A program made the position numbers and the translations under genes. A model generated the notes under the pieces. The model was not told where the DNA came from and made no database searches. It saw nothing but the letters and a program-made list of their open reading frames with translations. From Alisma plantago-aquatica (taxonomy: Eukaryota > Streptophyta > Magnoliopsida > Alismatales > Alismataceae), in assembly GCA_963693085.1 (NCBI GenBank), contig OY856413.1, positions 538,550,879 to 538,614,878 on the forward strand: a stretch of 64,000 nt of DNA, given 5' to 3'. Positions 1-11,639 of this stretch are shown here, piece after piece (position 1 is the stretch's first letter; every line of letters starts with the position of its first letter).

Positions 1-291
1 CTCCAAGAAGCATCTTTCCCTTCAAAAATCACACCAAAAAGACACTACAAAAACTTCAAGAGTAGTGATATTTTCACCACCATCAGTTGGAATCTACGGA
101 AAGAAAGAAACAATAGAATTTTCAACAACAAAAAATTGAGACAAAAAAATTATATCACAAATAGACGCAGATCTTCATATTCTAACAAAATGCAGGTAAC
201 CAAATTGAAGGAGGACCTGATGAATCTGATGAAGGTGAATTTGAAGCAAAGTTTTTGTGTGATCTCAAAGCTATGGTTGATGATGAAATAG
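1..291 (+). pseudogene. LINE ORF2 C-terminal fragment
   Basis: Frame 1 is open from the window edge to a TAG at 289-291 (96 codons). It contains ISWNLRKERNNRIFNN at residues about 29-44. This resembles the W-x-x-WKERN-x-RIF block that ends the reverse transcriptase-associated zinc-binding region of plant LINEs; here the second Trp is Arg. The rest is Lys/Asn-rich with no catalytic motif, because RT and endonuclease would lie upstream. It is partial at its 5' end because of the window edge. Whether the complete ORF2 is functional cannot be judged. Confidence 0.5.
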
Positions 292-564
292 GTGTCAGCA
301 TAGTCCAACAACAACTTTGATCACACTTTCGAGAAGATGCTTTTTCAACTTACTTGGGGTCTATCCTCTTAATTTCTTCTAGAGGCTTGTTAAGGGGTGC
401 CTCCCCCACTTCATCAGAACTTTGTTTTATCTCTGCTAGGCTCAAACGTAAAATTTTTTGTTTAGTTTACGTTTTTCTCAACATCTTGTAAGGAACTCAC
501 ATAAGCAGGTGTTTGCTTGCTTCGATGTGTTATTTAATGTATGCCATGACTTTTCCTAAAAAAA
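1..564 (+). mobile_element. 3' end of a LINE (non-LTR) retrotransposon
   Basis: The first 291 bases read as the C-terminal end of a plant LINE ORF2. About 270 bases of T-rich 3' untranslated sequence follow, ending in a short A tail (558-564). Directly after the tail, sequence matching the start of a family I LTR (read on the minus strand) resumes. The simplest reading is that the LINE inserted into that LTR and the rest of the LTR lies left of the window. The 5' part of the LINE is outside the window. The LINE call rests on the W-x-x-(W/R)-KERN-x-RIF signature and the tail; the exact clade cannot be given. Confidence 0.6.
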
Positions 565-623
565 TATTTATTATGAGAAATTACATTTCTCACCAAATGA
601 ACCCAAAAATTGGGGTTGTAACA
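565..623 (-). repeat. Family I 3' LTR, first ~59 bases (minus copy)
   Basis: On the minus strand it starts TGTTACAACCCCAATTTTTG, matching the start of the plus-strand LTR at 12648. It ends where the LINE A tail begins, so the remainder is probably displaced left of the window. Confidence 0.75.
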
Positions 624-635
624 TCCTTCCCCTCT
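624..635 (-). promoter_or_regulatory. Polypurine tract, family I minus copy
   Basis: Minus strand AGAGGGGAAGGA directly precedes the LTR start TGTTAC. Position and composition fit the plus-strand DNA primer of an LTR retrotransposon. Confidence 0.75.
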
Positions 636-639
636 TATA

Positions 640-1660
640 AGAATTTTGTCCTAAAAATTCCATCAAGCAAACAAACAATTCAGGATAAGCCTTTCTTATG
701 TCTATCAGGGCTCCCATGTGGCTTCACCCTTTCCATGGTGCTTCCCAAGAACCTTCATCATATCATATTCTTCCATCTGAGTTCTTTCTTACCTCAGTAT
801 ATCGTACCCTCATAGGTGACTCAGGACATTTCAGCCTCTCAAAAGCTGAATTGGTTCAGGGCTCAACACATGGCTTGGGTACCTCACATAGTGCTCTAGA
901 TCGGACTCATGGAACACATTATACGTCATGTTATCCTAAGGGGTAAGGCTAAACACAACCTTCTCCACCAATCCATCTCAAATGGACTCATATATTGGGG
1001 ACTCAGCTTTCTCAGCTGTAGCTTAGAGGGGTCAGATTTTCACATCACATACTCTCCCACAGTGAACTGCATGTCAGTCTGCTTTGCATCAGCTCATGAC
1101 TCATGTCACCTCTGGCTCCCTCTTATCCATTGCACGATCAAAGAGACTTCATGTGCACACACTGTGGTTCTTTTCTGACCTTCGTGAGGCCTCCTTCACC
1201 AACATCATCTTAATGAAGTGGTGACCGACACAACCTCCTTATAGAACTTGTTGCATCTCAATAAAGGCTATGGTGGTTAACATCACATCTTAAGAACTGT
1301 CTCTATGTATCACCCTGAATGAGCACACATGATCTCATCAGACCCTCTAGTTTGGATCATACTGTCCATTAGTATGGGGTGATAAACTGTACTGACATCG
1401 AGTTCTTCATGTATCTACTTCCACCTAATGGAAGTGAACCTTTAGGACCTACTCAAGAACTTTTAAACTCGCATCATGGTGTAGTTGAACCATCTCTCTC
1501 ATATGTAGTTCAATTGGATCTGTCCCTTGACAGTACTCTTTCTTTCTTATGTCATCTAGGTAAGGCGATCTACCATAACCCATATTGCATCTTGACCTTC
1601 CTTGGTCTAGGGGAGACTTACCACAAATCCATAGTGGTGAACTTCCATTCCCTCTCAGGG
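640..1660 (-). pseudogene. Decayed gypsy integrase and chromodomain-like tail (minus copy)
   Basis: Translating the minus strand gives GQDAIWVMVDRLT near 1600, the block that follows the first catalytic Asp of Ty3/gypsy integrases (compare R-T-K-x-G-x-DAIWVVVDRLTK). Near 720-780 it gives KVLGKHHGKGEATWEP, the C-terminal chromodomain-like segment of chromovirus Pol. Between and after these are many stops and frame changes, so no protein can be made. In the intact family this enzyme inserts element cDNA and the C-terminal domain guides targeting. The assignment is secure as a remnant; the limits are approximate. Confidence 0.6.
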
Positions 1661-4600
1661 GCTCTTTTATCCTCTATATTGATACACTAGGTTACTGGTG
1701 TTTGTCCTTCACCTCTTGGTTTGCATGACAACATGCCACATGCAACTTCATATCAAGCATCCAAAGTTCTACTATCACTTACTATCTTTGTAGTATCACG
1801 GTGTATGGTGATCTTAAAACCATGATCTCCTATATGTCATGATTCCTCAAGATTGATTCCTCAAAATCCCTAAACCACTCTCATCAGGCTTTTATTACCT
1901 TCCTATCCCAAGAAATGTATCTGAGGTTCTACCACCATCCTTCCATTGCATCAAAGACTAGACTGACTAACCATGAACTTGATCCATCAGTATTGTTGCA
2001 TCTAAGGGTTAGCCAAACCTATCTTCTAGTCTCTAGCTAAACTAGGCAGCTATATCTCCACCAGAGCATCCATTACCACTTCACATCCTTAGGTATTAGG
2101 TAATGTTGAAGACATACACTTCCATGTATTCCACTTATCATCCCGTCTCAAACTCTGAGTCTATCTTCATCAGAACACTCTGAGCTCATCCTCTTGCTTA
2201 TCAAACTCAACCCTGTATCACTTGCAAATTCCACATAGCCCGTGATAAAACATTCTCACAAGATGATTACCTTAATACTCTTATTGTTTGTACCTATCGT
2301 TCACTTTACAAGGGTATTTTATCGTCTATCTCCTCATACCTCATAGCAACATTCCAACTCACATCATCTTTATCCTTGGTGTAAGGCATGCATACTGTCC
2401 TATCTCTCACTCCCATAACAAGAGGAAATAAGCATTTGGCGGCCGTTCAAATACAGAGTTCTTCCTATTCTAAGAGTAGAGATGGTACATCCCACCTTTC
2501 CAATACACCTTCAAATCTAATTTGAAACATGCAACTTATTTCTATTCATCACAAACATCATGATATAAAAAATTACTTCCATGGAAAACTGGTCTCGAAC
2601 CTTCTTGGGTCCACACACATTCCTTAGTCATCTCCTCTAGGTCTATAGGGTGTCGACACTTTTGGGGTCTTCCCTTTGGATCCCATGAGTTCATGAAGGT
2701 GATTAATCTCCTAACCCATGGCCCTCAGACAATGATAGATGTTACCTCCCGACCCTATGGTCATGTGCAACTAGGGAATTAGGCAACTCCTACTTCCATC
2801 GGTCTTATCCCTACCTGACCCTAGGATAGACTTAGGATTATATTATAGTACATGTCCATCTTAGAACCTTACCCAAGCCTTCATCATCTCTCTCTCTCTG
2901 CATTCATGGGCTGACTTCCATCCTTTGATAGGGTCATGGCAACCTGCCTACCTTGGTCAGGCCCCATACCGGTTACCTCCATGGTAACACATTCACATGC
3001 ACATAGAGATGGTTATCTATGGGTCTACATGGTCATTCTCATACCATGTACTTTTCACTTAGCTTCTCACAATCCTATGAGACCTCTTTAGGTTTCCACA
3101 CAACCAACAAACTGGGACACACCCTACCAAAGGGTTCCTCTCCCAGGATGGGAGGAAACTACAACTCTTGACAACAAGGTCACAAACATACCTAGGATTT
3201 ATATTCACATGAGCATGCTTAACCCATCAGCAACTAAGGCACAAGCAAACCACCTACTAAACCATGCTAGGTCATACTTGTTCTCATCATCAACATTGGG
3301 TCAAGATCATACCTTCCCATGTCATCAACTTAGTTGTGGGGGGGGGGTTCATCAAACCTGCCTTAAATTTAAGGGGTTTCTCTTTCCTTTAAACATGAGA
3401 AGTACCATGCTCAAATCTATTGAAACTAAAACCTCGTCATGAGCATCAGGTACACCACTTCCCCTCTTAGACCTAGGAAGCCTAGGTTCACCTTTGGGTA
3501 TCCAACTGCATGCAAAATCTCTTAACCACGAATCCAACATGTCCAAGGTATGTCATGTACTCCTATGATCCTTTTATTCGAGCCTCACCTTATAGTTGAG
3601 TCTTCCTCAAGAGCAACCAACAAGGTACAAGGCCTCACAACTTGCTACTTAAACCTCCTCAGGGTCTAAGTCACTCTTTGTCTCATCTCAACAGGTAAAC
3701 TCCTATACCATAGGCACATAGGTTCCATAAGCATCATCCTCTCTTTAGGGTTTGGTTCCTCTAAATGCCACCAAGATATCATCAGCCCCCAGGGATCAAG
3801 CACAAGGCAACCACTATCATCCACTTAGGTCGCATCATCCTCAACTCCCCATTGTTCCTCATGTCTCAAAATCTAAGCTTCCATCCTCCTTGCTTGGGTC
3901 CTATTTTCTCTCTCTAGAGTTACTCCTCAACTAGACTTATTACTACCGATTCTCTCTCCATGAAGGTGGATCAAGCTCACAATCATACCCCTACATGGGT
4001 GATACCTACGATCAAGCTTATGTTTGCTCAAGGTTATCCATAACCCTTTATGCTTATCTCATAAGCTATCCCTCAACTTCTTGGCCAGGGTTTTAGTCTA
4101 CTACTTGCATTACTGACGTATCCTAGGTGCCTACTATGCCATGCTCATATAAGCTCATGGGGTTTCTATAGGTCCTTCTCTAACCTCATCAATGAAGGAG
4201 CTATCCTTCATTCTAACATGCATGACCCTTCCCAAGGTTGGGTCGCCAAAGGTACTCGGTCATCCATCCTCTCATGGCTCATATGGCATCTAAGGCATGT
4301 CTATCCAAACACCTGGTCTACCATGACATCTGACTCATCATGTCATCTCTCTCTTTAACCTTCACTTGGGGTTAGGGTTAACATCATTCTCAGAGGATGT
4401 GCCATGTCACTACTTGTAATGGAGATCTCTACCTCCAAGACTAACTCTCCTTACTTATCCTCCTGACAAAAAGGTCTAGCCTCAGGTCTCTCCTGTGACA
4501 TAACAACTTATGTCATACGACCTAAGCATGTATCTATTCTTTAGTTTATGTTTAATCTATTAATCTTATGTCCATTACATCTGATTTACATGTTTTTATT

Positions 4601-4962
4601 AATTTTGTGGAGGATTCCTTAAACCTTATCAACCTTACCCATACCTCAAGAGGCTGAGGAAAAGAGAGAAAACCCTAATCCTTAAGGTCCTTAACAACAT
4701 TTGAGTTGAGAAGGGATGAACAAGATGAGAGAGTCCTAAAGATTTCTTATTTTGAGTCAAATCCTGAGACATTGGCCAGGCAGTCATACTAATCCAGGAG
4801 TCCTCGTATTCCGACTAGCGATGTGGAGGAAAATCTTGCCAGCCCCCGAACGTGATCCTTTTCTAGACACCTCTGTCTTTCGGAAAATCCTCTAATAACT
4901 CCCTTGGGTTCTACGGAGTTTGTAAAATTTAATAATTATTAAGGATTAAATGAGGAACCTAG
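1661..4962 (-). other. Interior of family I minus copy, no recognisable coding
   Basis: About 3.3 kb homologous to 8243-11630 on the other strand. Short open frames are scattered and do not keep recognisable gag, protease or RT motifs; this is the expected region for them. A run of 10 G occurs at 3338-3347. Near 4795-4875 lies the shared leader motif (minus strand GGTGTCTAGAAAAGG), just inside the primer binding site. Confidence 0.5.
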
Positions 4963-4974
4963 GCTCTGATACCA
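4963..4974 (-). promoter_or_regulatory. Primer binding site, tRNA-iMet (minus copy)
   Basis: The plus strand reads GCTCTGATACCA, so the minus strand gives TGGTATCAGAGC. This is complementary to the 3' end of initiator methionine tRNA and lies two bases inside the LTR end (TGTAATGACCCC at 4977). Confidence 0.9.
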
Positions 4975-4976
4975 AA

Positions 4977-7250
4977 TGTAATGACCCCACCTCCCGGTAA
5001 CCCCCAATTAAGGGAGACCAAGAGGTTAGAGCCATTATCCTAATTAATAGGATCAAAGGTTCGACAAATAATCAATAACAATGATCAAAATTTACCAACT
5101 AAACTGAAAACTGATATAAAATAAAACCTTGCATACCTTTTTAAAATTTTGGTAAACTACTCTATCCACAACCTGGATTCATTCTATCTAATCCTCCTTG
5201 CACTTTATTTCTTATTTCTATAATGTGTCACTTTACTGTTTGTTCTTTCAACTATGGTACCTAAAACACCGACAAACAAAACGTCAATCAGCATATAGGA
5301 ATATGCTGGTATGTGGGAACAACCAAACTTTTGCAAATATGGCTAACAATTTAATTATCACAATCAGGGTAATTAGCAAACCAATTTACATTTTCAATGT
5401 GTCATTCTCCATCGCTTTTGCCCTAACCCTGGAATACCCCTCTAGGGTTTCTCTTTTGCCACTGACTTAAGGCCACCTTCTCAATCCCGAGCTTGGTGCC
5501 TGGGGGTCACCTCTCATGGTGTTCCATAGTCATGCAACATAGACCACCTTCTCATTCCCGAGCTTGGTGTCTGGGGTCACCTCTCATGGTGCCCATTGGT
5601 CTACCCTCTTGGGCCTGACCTTTATGGCATCATCCATCAAGGTAGCATGTAGGTGTGAGAATACACATGTATTTATAATTGTGATAACCATAGTGACTTT
5701 ATAATTGCAGTATGAATACCCAAACCGTTTAGTTTCAATCAATGTGATTAACCATCTGGGAAACCTTCAAGAAAACTAATGCGATTAATCATAATTAACC
5801 ACATACATGTTAGGCTGAACTGAGATAGAATAGTCCAATCAATCAAGTTATCCAATCAAGCAAGTAGAAGAGTCCTAAAATTACATCCAATTCCTTTTTA
5901 TCAAAATCTATTCAACTATCTTGCTACTTAAGGTTTCTATTCCTTTTTAGGGTTTCTTCCTCTTTTTAGGGTTTACTTTGCATTTAGGATTTTACATCAT
6001 CTTACTCTTTTAAACCTTCATTTTCTCATCTATCCTTCACAAAAGTTATTAAGGTTACCTTTTAACAACATATAACCTTAATTTCATATTAAAGCGCAAT
6101 TAACCATCAAATAAGTCCATTAAGCCTCTTTTTAAAGCTACCATTTTTATCCTTTTAATCTATGACAAAGTCATTACACTCATTTATCATCAATTTGTAG
6201 TTCATTATGGTCTAATTCACATATGAACGCTATTTATCATTAATTCTACCTGTATTCATTAGAAAAAAAACCTTAATTATCATATTAAGGATATTTATCC
6301 ACAATTAAGAACTTCTATACTCGAAATAGTTTTAAATCATCATCTCTTAACTTTATTCATGATTTTGAATAATTAAAGCCATTAAGAGTCACATTTACCA
6401 ATATTAGGGTTTTAAGGCCCATTAAAGTATATTCATGCACATGAAATTCTAAATTAAACCAATTACATGCAAATTTCATCCTTTTTGCTCCTAATATTCT
6501 TTTTCATCATTAACAGGTTAATACCACCTTTAATCATCCATTAAACCCTACTAAATATATTAATCATCTCAAAATAGGGTTTCTTAATCTTTAATTCATT
6601 AAAGTTGATAACTTATACTACTTTTTGAATTGCAAGAGGAACTAGATTCTATATGCATTTTTATTGGATTTATCTCATTTTTCTGAGCAATTTTCATATT
6701 TTATACGTGCTAATCCGAGCTATGAATAATTAACTACGAATTTTACAAGATCCACTTACTTTAGCCAATAGGGAGGCGCCACATAGCCTTGTTCCCATGC
6801 AATGCTCGCTGGTTTGGGAAAACATAACCAAGTTACTAATATACCCCCGGCTGGACTACCAAATTCTTTGTGTCTTGGAGGGTAGAACCATCAAAAGCGG
6901 CTGGATCTTCTTCAACCTTGCGAAGTGCAGGTTGTCGCCGACCTGCAGTGCTCTGCGGGTGCGCCCCCTTCTTCCTAGTGCTCCTGGACAGCCACCGATG
7001 GCCGCCCAAGCTTCTATGCTCTCTGTCGCACCTAGGGCACCGCCCAGAACGTGATTTGACTGGCTTATGCAAGCAAACTCGACCTGCCATGTGTGGCCGA
7101 TGTTGCAGCCATGTAGCTGCAGCTGCGCGTAGGTTGGGGCATGTCCTCGATGGCGGAGCTATTCCCCTGTTCCGTGGAGCATCAGGATCCTCTTCGCAAC
7201 TCCATCTTGCCTGGCTTCAGGTTCATGCCATCCCTCTTAGTTAGGGTTTG
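4977..7250 (-). repeat. Family I 5' LTR, minus copy (5' truncated)
   Basis: About 2.27 kb. It aligns in reverse with the 3' two-thirds of the LTR at 12648-15961, including a ~70-base direct duplication of the block CACCATGAGAGGTGAC... AGCTCGGG (minus strand; near 5476-5523 and 5549-5590). A GC-rich stretch at 6780-7240 corresponds to the transcribed leader part of the LTR. The LTR stops near 7250 where the plus-strand LTR fragment begins. Frames at 6797-7244 are by-products of GC richness and are not annotated. Confidence 0.75.
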
Positions 7251-8228
7251 TATGCAAAAGTGGACTAGAAACCCTAGGAAGTGAGCTAGATTTAATAGAT
7301 CTTAATGACATGAATAATAAAAGGAAATTGTATAATTGTTTCAGGATCTTATTGAATGCTTGCTTGCCTATTGATTGATTGGACTATTTCTATCTCTGAT
7401 CAGCTCGATAGGTATGTGGTTAATTATGGTTAATCACATTAGTTTCCCGAGGGTTTTCCGTATGTTTCCTTGTATTGAATGCAATCTAAAAATTTGGATG
7501 TTCATACTTGCAAAATTATAAAGTCACTATGGTTATCACAATTATAAAGAAATGTGTATTCTCGCACCTACATGCCACCTTGATGGAAGATGTCATAAAG
7601 GTCAGGCCCAAGAGGGTAGACCCATGGGCACCATGAGAGGTGACCTTAGACACCAATCTCGGGAATGAGAAGGTGGTCTATGATGCATGATTATGGAGCA
7701 CCATGAGAGGTGACTCCCAGGCACCAAGCTCGGGATTGAGAAGGTGGCCTTTAAGTCAATGGCAAAAGAGAAACCCTAGAGGGGTATGCCAGGGTTAGGG
7801 CAAAAGCGATGGAGAATGACACATTGAAAATGTAAATTGTCTTGTTAAATAATTTGATTGTGATTATTAAGTTGTTAGCCATATCTGTGAAATTTTGGAT
7901 GTCCCCACATACCGACATATTCCGATATGCTGACCGACGTTTTGTTTGTCGGTGTTTTAGGTACAAGCTTGAAAGGCACAAACAGTAAAGTGACACATCG
8001 TGAAAATAAGAAGTAAAGTACAAGGAGGGTTAGATAGAATAATTCAAGTTGTGGATAGAAAGTTTTCCAAAGTTTTCAAAAGGTTTTAATACCAGATTTC
8101 AGTTTAGTTGGTAAAGTTTATTAATTGTTATTGATTATTTGTCGAACCTTTGATCCGGGTTATTGGTTAACGACTCTTACCTTTCGGTCTCCCTTAATTG
8201 GGGGTTACCGAGAGGCGGGGTCATTACA
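7251..8228 (+). repeat. Family I 5' LTR, plus copy, 3' part only
   Basis: Corresponds to about 14975-15961 of the 3' LTR and ends GGGGTCATTACA just before the primer binding site. It contains the duplicated block beginning CACCATGAGAGGTGAC at 7629 and 7699 (70-base spacing). On the strand antisense to the LTR, a 90-codon frame (7751-8023) stays open; see findings. Confidence 0.8.
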
Positions 8229-8230
8229 AT

Positions 8231-8242
8231 TGGTATCAGAGC
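8231..8242 (+). promoter_or_regulatory. Primer binding site, tRNA-iMet
   Basis: TGGTATCAGAGC two bases after the LTR end ATTACA. Confidence 0.92.
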
Positions 8243-11200
8243 ATAGGTTCCTCACTTAACTTTAATAATTATTAAATTTTACAAATTCCGTAGAACCCAA
8301 GGGAGTTATTAGAGGATTGTCCAAAAGATTGAGGTGTCTAGAAAAGGATCACTTCTGGGGGCTGGCAATATTTTCCTCCACACCGCTAGCTGGAATACAA
8401 AGACTCCTAGATTGTGTGACTGCCTGACCGATGTCTTAGGATATGACTCGAAATAAGATACCTTTAGGACTTTCTCATCTTGTTCATCCCTTCTCAACTC
8501 AAATTCGGTTAAGGACCTTAAGGATTAGGGTTTCCTCTCTTCTCCTCACCCTCTTGAGGTACAGGTAAGGTTAATAAGGTCTAAGGTATCCTCCACCAAA
8601 TTAATGAAAAACATGTAAATAAGATGTCATGGACATAAGATTAAAAGAGTAAGCGTAAACTAAAGAATATATACATGCTTAGGTCGTATGACATGAGTTG
8701 TCATGGCCCTCAGGATAGACCTCCTTGTCAGGAGGATGAGTAGAGAGAGTTAGTCTTGGAGGTAGAGACCTCCATTAAAAGTAGAGACCTAGCACATCCT
8801 TTGAGGATGATGGTAACCCTAACCCTAAGTGAAGGTTAGAGGGAGAGATGACATGATGAGTTAGTTGTCTTGGTAGACCAGATGTTTGGATAGACATGCC
8901 TTGGATGTCATATGAGCCATGATAGGTTAAATGACCGAGTACCTTTGGCAACCCAACCTTGGGAAGGGTCGTGCATGTTTAAGCAAAGGATAGCTCCTTC
9001 ATGGATGAGGTTAGAGAAGAACCTATAGAAACCTTATGGGCTGTTGCAAGTAGGATATAGCTTGCACCCAGAGTACATCAGTGGTATGAGCAGTAAATTA
9101 GAACCAAGGCCAGAAGGATGGGATGGATGGCTCATGAGATAAGCATAGGGGGCTATTGATAATCATGAGCAAACATAAGTTTGAGCATATGCTTCACTCA
9201 TGTAGTGGTATGCTTGTGAGCTTGATCCTTCATGGAGAGAGGACCTCTGGTAGTAATATTGGATGTGGAGTTAGCTCTAGAGAGAAGAAAAAAAAAGCAT
9301 GACTCAAGCAAGAAGGTTGGAAGCTTAGATTCCGAGACATGAGGAACAGTGGGGAGTTGAGGATGATGCGACCTAAGTGGATGATAGTGGTTGCCTCGTT
9401 CTTGATTCCTAGAGATGATGATATCTTGGTTTCCTTTAGAGGAACCAAACCCTATAGAGAGGATGATGCTTTTGGAACCTATGTGCCTACAGTATAAGAG
9501 CTTACCTGTCGAGATGAGACAAAGGGTGTCATAGACCTTGAGGAGGTTCAAGTTGTGAGGCTTCATACCTAGTTGGTTATCCTTGAGGAGGACTCAACTT
9601 TGAGATGTTGCTTATATAAAAGGAACATGGAAGTACATGACATACCTTGGACATGCTTGATTTGTGGTGAAGAGATTGAGCATGCAGTTGGACACCCAAA
9701 GGTGGACCTAGGGTTCCTAGGCCTAATAGGGGAAGTAGTGTACCCGATGCTCATGATGGGATTTGAGTCTCTATAGTTTTGAGAATGGTACTCCTCATGT
9801 TTCGAGGAAAAAGGAAACCCCTTAAGTTAAAGGTATGATTGATGAACCCCTCACGGCTAAGTGGATGACATAGGAAGGTATGACCTTGATTCAATGTTGA
9901 GGAAAGAGAACAAGTATGACCTAGCCTGGTTTAGTAGGTGGTCTACTTGTGCCTTAATAGGTTACTAGGGTTAAGCATATGGATGTAAACCCTAGACCTA
10001 AAGGCGTTTGTGACCTTGTTGTCAAGATATAGTTTCCTCCCATCCTCGGAGAAGGGACCCTTTTGTAGGGTGTATACCAGTTTTGTTGGTTTTGGGGTAA
10101 CCTAAAGAGGTTTCATAGGATCTTGAGAAGCTAAGTGAAAAGTGTGTGGTATGAGAATGAACATGTAGACCCATAGATAACCATCTCTAAGCGCATGTGG
10201 ATGTGTTACCATGGAGGTAACTGGTATGGGGCCTGACCAAGGTAGGCAGGTTGCCATGACCCCTATGAAGGGATGAAAGTTAGTCATGAATGCAGAGAGA
10301 GATGATGAAGGATTGGGTAGGGTTCTAAGTTGAACATGTACTATAATGGAATCCTAAGTCTATCCTAGGGTCAGGTAGGGATAAGACCGATGGAAGAAGG
10401 AGTTACCTAATTCCCTAGTTGCACATGACCATAGGGTCGGGAGGTAACAACTATCATTGTCTGAGGGCCATGGGTTAGGTGATTGATCACCTTCATGAAC
10501 TCATGGGACCCAAAGGGCGGATGAGTAGGGCACTCTCTGGATGCATAAGGGAAGAGGGATGATTCCAAAAATGCCAGCACCCTACAAACCTAGAGGAGAT
10601 GACCAAGGATTGTGTGGTGACCAAAGGGAGTGCGAGAACAGTTTTCCATGGAAGTAACTTTGATATCGGGATGATTGTGATGTAGAGACATGTGTGGCAC
10701 ATTTCAACTCAGATTTAAAGGTGTACTGGCAAGGTGGAATGTACCATCTCTACTCTTGGAATAGGAAGAACTCTGTATTTGGACTGTAGCCAAATGCTTA
10801 TTTCCTCTTGTTATGGGAGTGAGAGATAGGACAGTACACATGACATACACAAGGATAAAGAGGATGTGAGTTGGAACATTGCTATAAGGTACGAGGATAG
10901 AGATGATAACATACCTTTGTGGAGCGAATAATACCTGAATGGTTTACAAACACTAAGAACATTAAGAAAATCATCTTGTGAGGATGTTTTATCATGAGCT
11001 ATGTGGAATTTGCAAGTTATGCAAAGTTGAGTTGGATCACCATGAGGATGAGCTCAGAACTTCTTGATAAAGACTAACTTAGAGTTTGATATGAGATGAT
11101 AAGTAGAATACATGGAGGTGTATGTCTTCAACATTACCTAATACCTAAGGATGTGAAGTGGTAATGGATGCTTTGGTTGAGATATAGCTACCTAGTTTGG

Positions 11201-11630
11201 CTAGAGACTAGAAGAGGTTGTTAGGCTAACCCTAAGTCTAGAAGGAAGATGTGTATGGCTAACACTCAAATGTAACGAGATATGTTGAACAAGTTAATGG
11301 TTGTTTGGTTAGCCAGCATAGGCTTTGATGCAATGAATGGATGGTGGTAGAACCTCATATGCACTTCTTCGGAAAGGAAAGTGATGAAACCCTGATGAGA
11401 GTGGTTTAGGGTTTCTAAGGTATCAAGCTTGAGGAATCATGACATACAGGAGATCATGGTTTTAATATCACCAAACACCGTGATACTACAAAGATAGTAA
11501 GTGATAATAGCACTTTGGTTGCTTGATGTGAAGTTGCATGTAGCATGTGGTCATGCAAGCCAAGAGTGAGGGACGAACACCAGTAACCCAGTGCTTTGAC
11601 TTAGAGGTTAAAGAATCCCCGAGAGGGAAT
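8243..11630 (+). other. Interior of family I plus copy, gag-to-RT region unrecognisable
   Basis: About 3.4 kb with no continuous frame and no gag, protease or reverse transcriptase motif that I could recognise, although these should lie here in a gypsy element. The leader motif GGTGTCTAGAAAAGG starts at 8333. The region is collinear with 1661-4962 on the opposite strand. The interior is shorter than the ~5.1 kb of element II, so deletions are likely. Confidence 0.5.
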
Positions 11631-11639
11631 GGGAATTCA

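Larger units (their letters stand above)
565..7250 (-). mobile_element. Family I Ty3/gypsy element, minus-strand copy (decayed)
   Basis: Reading right to left, this copy has a 5' LTR (4977-~7250, 5' part missing), a primer binding site (4963-4974), about 4.3 kb of decayed interior, a polypurine tract (624-634) and the first ~59 bases of the 3' LTR (565-623). It is homologous along its whole length to the plus-strand copy at 7251-15961, at roughly 85-88% by eye near the primer site. The two are therefore separate old insertions, not a recent inverted duplication. Integrase and chromodomain-like remnants near the 3' end place it among chromovirus-type gypsy elements. The right boundary (about 7245-7258) abuts the plus-strand copy, and a short aaaccctag match lies close by. 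Confidence 0.75.

Noticed and set aside
6870..7244. 124-codon frame in the GC-rich part of the family I LTR (and opposite-strand frames at 6836-7090)
   Set aside because: It lies within an LTR leader-like region, is not conserved in the homologous LTR part (13700-14200), and resembles no protein family.
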